DNA from: Paracoccaceae bacterium
GTDB taxonomy: Bacteria > Pseudomonadota > Alphaproteobacteria > Rhodobacterales > Rhodobacteraceae
NCBI GenBank assembly: GCA_015487335.1
Contig: WFPZ01000273.1
Coordinates: forward strand, 1-5,659
Direction: 5' to 3'
Length of the DNA: 5,659 nucleotides
Within the stretch, counting starts at the first letter, position 1. Every line of letters starts with the position of its first letter. Both the position numbers and the translations under genes were made by a program. Below the pieces are notes generated by a model. The model worked only from the letters and a program-made list of their open reading frames with translations. It did no database searches and had not been told where the DNA came from. Positions 5,235-5,659 of this stretch are shown in pieces.

Positions 5235-5659
5235 ATGAAACGCCGCGAATTCCTGGCCGGTAGCGCCGCCGCCGCCCTTCTTCCCCTTGCCGTGCGTGCC
5301 CAGGGCACGGCCGCGCTGGCCTATCCGCCGCTTGTCGACGCCACGCAGGCCGGCGCCTTTTCGCTCACCGCCCAGGCCGGAAAGACGGAATTTTCCGGGC
5401 GCGGGGTCTCGCAGACCTGGGGATACAACCAGCCGTTCCTCGGGCCCACCGTGCGGGTCGGCCGCCAGGCCACCCGGGCCACCGTTTCCAACACCCTCAA
5501 GGAGGCCGTCACCGTGCACTGGCACGGCCTCGTCATCCCCGGCGACGTGGACGGCGGCCCCCATCAGCCGGTTGCCCCCGGCGCAACCTGGGAGCCGGTG
5601 CTCGACATCACCCAGCCCGCCGCGACCACCTGGTATCATACCCATATCCACGAGGCCAC
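5235..5659 (+). CDS. Tat-exported multicopper oxidase, N-terminal part (3' end missing)
   Basis: An open frame of 141 complete codons runs off the right edge. MKRREFLAGSAAAALLPLAVRAQG is split as follows: KRREFLAG (2-9) is a twin-arginine motif, 10-20 the hydrophobic core, and VRA-Q a likely cleavage site at 22/23. The first cupredoxin domain follows. It contains GPTVRVGRQATRATVSN (70-86), HWHGL (95-99) giving two copper-ligand histidines, PGDVDGGPHQPVAPG, and TWYHTHIH (132-139), whose HTH histidines (H135, H137) are the next pair for the type 2/3 copper cluster. This layout resembles the CueO/SufI (FtsP) group; the presence of the histidines argues against the copper-less SufI/FtsP. The type 1 copper site and C-terminal HCHxxxH motif lie outside the window. 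It is probably a periplasmic cuprous oxidase for copper tolerance, by family knowledge. Start ATG 5235 is set by AAAGGAG upstream and the immediate Tat signal. Confidence 0.9.
   Translation, partial: MKRREFLAGSAAAALLPLAVRAQGTAALAYPPLVDATQAGAFSLTAQAGKTEFSGRGVSQTWGYNQPFLGPTVRVGRQATRATVSNTLKEAVTVHWHGLVIPGDVDGGPHQPVAPGATWEPVLDITQPAATTWYHTHIHEA

Noticed and set aside
5217..5651. Minus-strand open frame opposite the multicopper oxidase
   Set aside because: It is a Gly/Arg-rich shadow. The plus strand encodes a clear Tat signal and copper-ligand motifs.

Overview
The window looks like a chromosomal stretch of a GC-rich alphaproteobacterium, most likely of the Rhodobacterales (Roseobacter/Paracoccus side). 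This rests on the strong GC bias at third codon positions, the style of the protein families, and tight intergenic spacing. No rRNA, tRNA, CRISPR array, insertion sequence or phage gene is visible. The assignment to order is an inference from family resemblance, not a computed result.

Layout, left to right. (1) The 3' part of a MoeB/ThiF-type ubiquitin-like-protein adenylyltransferase runs on + and ends at 647. (2) Converging on it, only 22 nt away, is a minus-strand gene (670-1317) for a Cro/C1-type HTH protein fused to a two-transmembrane (2TM) domain through a very acidic linker. (3) A 175-nt intergenic region follows. (4) Next comes a minus-strand three-gene cluster, read from right to left: a secreted protein with two bacterial SH3-like domains (3486-4007), a capsule-synthesis-like GT-B protein (2482-3483) starting 2 nt after the SH3 gene's stop, and a FieF/YiiP-type cation diffusion facilitator (1493-2425). 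(5) A 132-nt divergent region holds an 18-bp near-perfect palindrome. (6) A plus-strand D-2-hydroxyacid dehydrogenase of the glyoxylate/hydroxypyruvate reductase type follows (4140-5126). (7) A 108-nt gap leads to the 5' part of a Tat-exported multicopper oxidase (5235 to the window edge).

The SH3, capsule-like and CDF genes probably form one transcription unit with an envelope theme: a periplasmic binding module, a polysaccharide-type glycosyltransferase and an inner-membrane metal exporter. The multicopper oxidase adds a second possible metal-related envelope function, but on the other strand and behind its own leader. Most genes are ordinary housekeeping or accessory genes. The most notable points are the absence of the canonical catalytic glutamate in the 2-hydroxyacid dehydrogenase, the coupled SH3/capsule-like pair, and the membrane-anchored HTH regulator. 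I see no clear sign of a wholly new multi-gene system.
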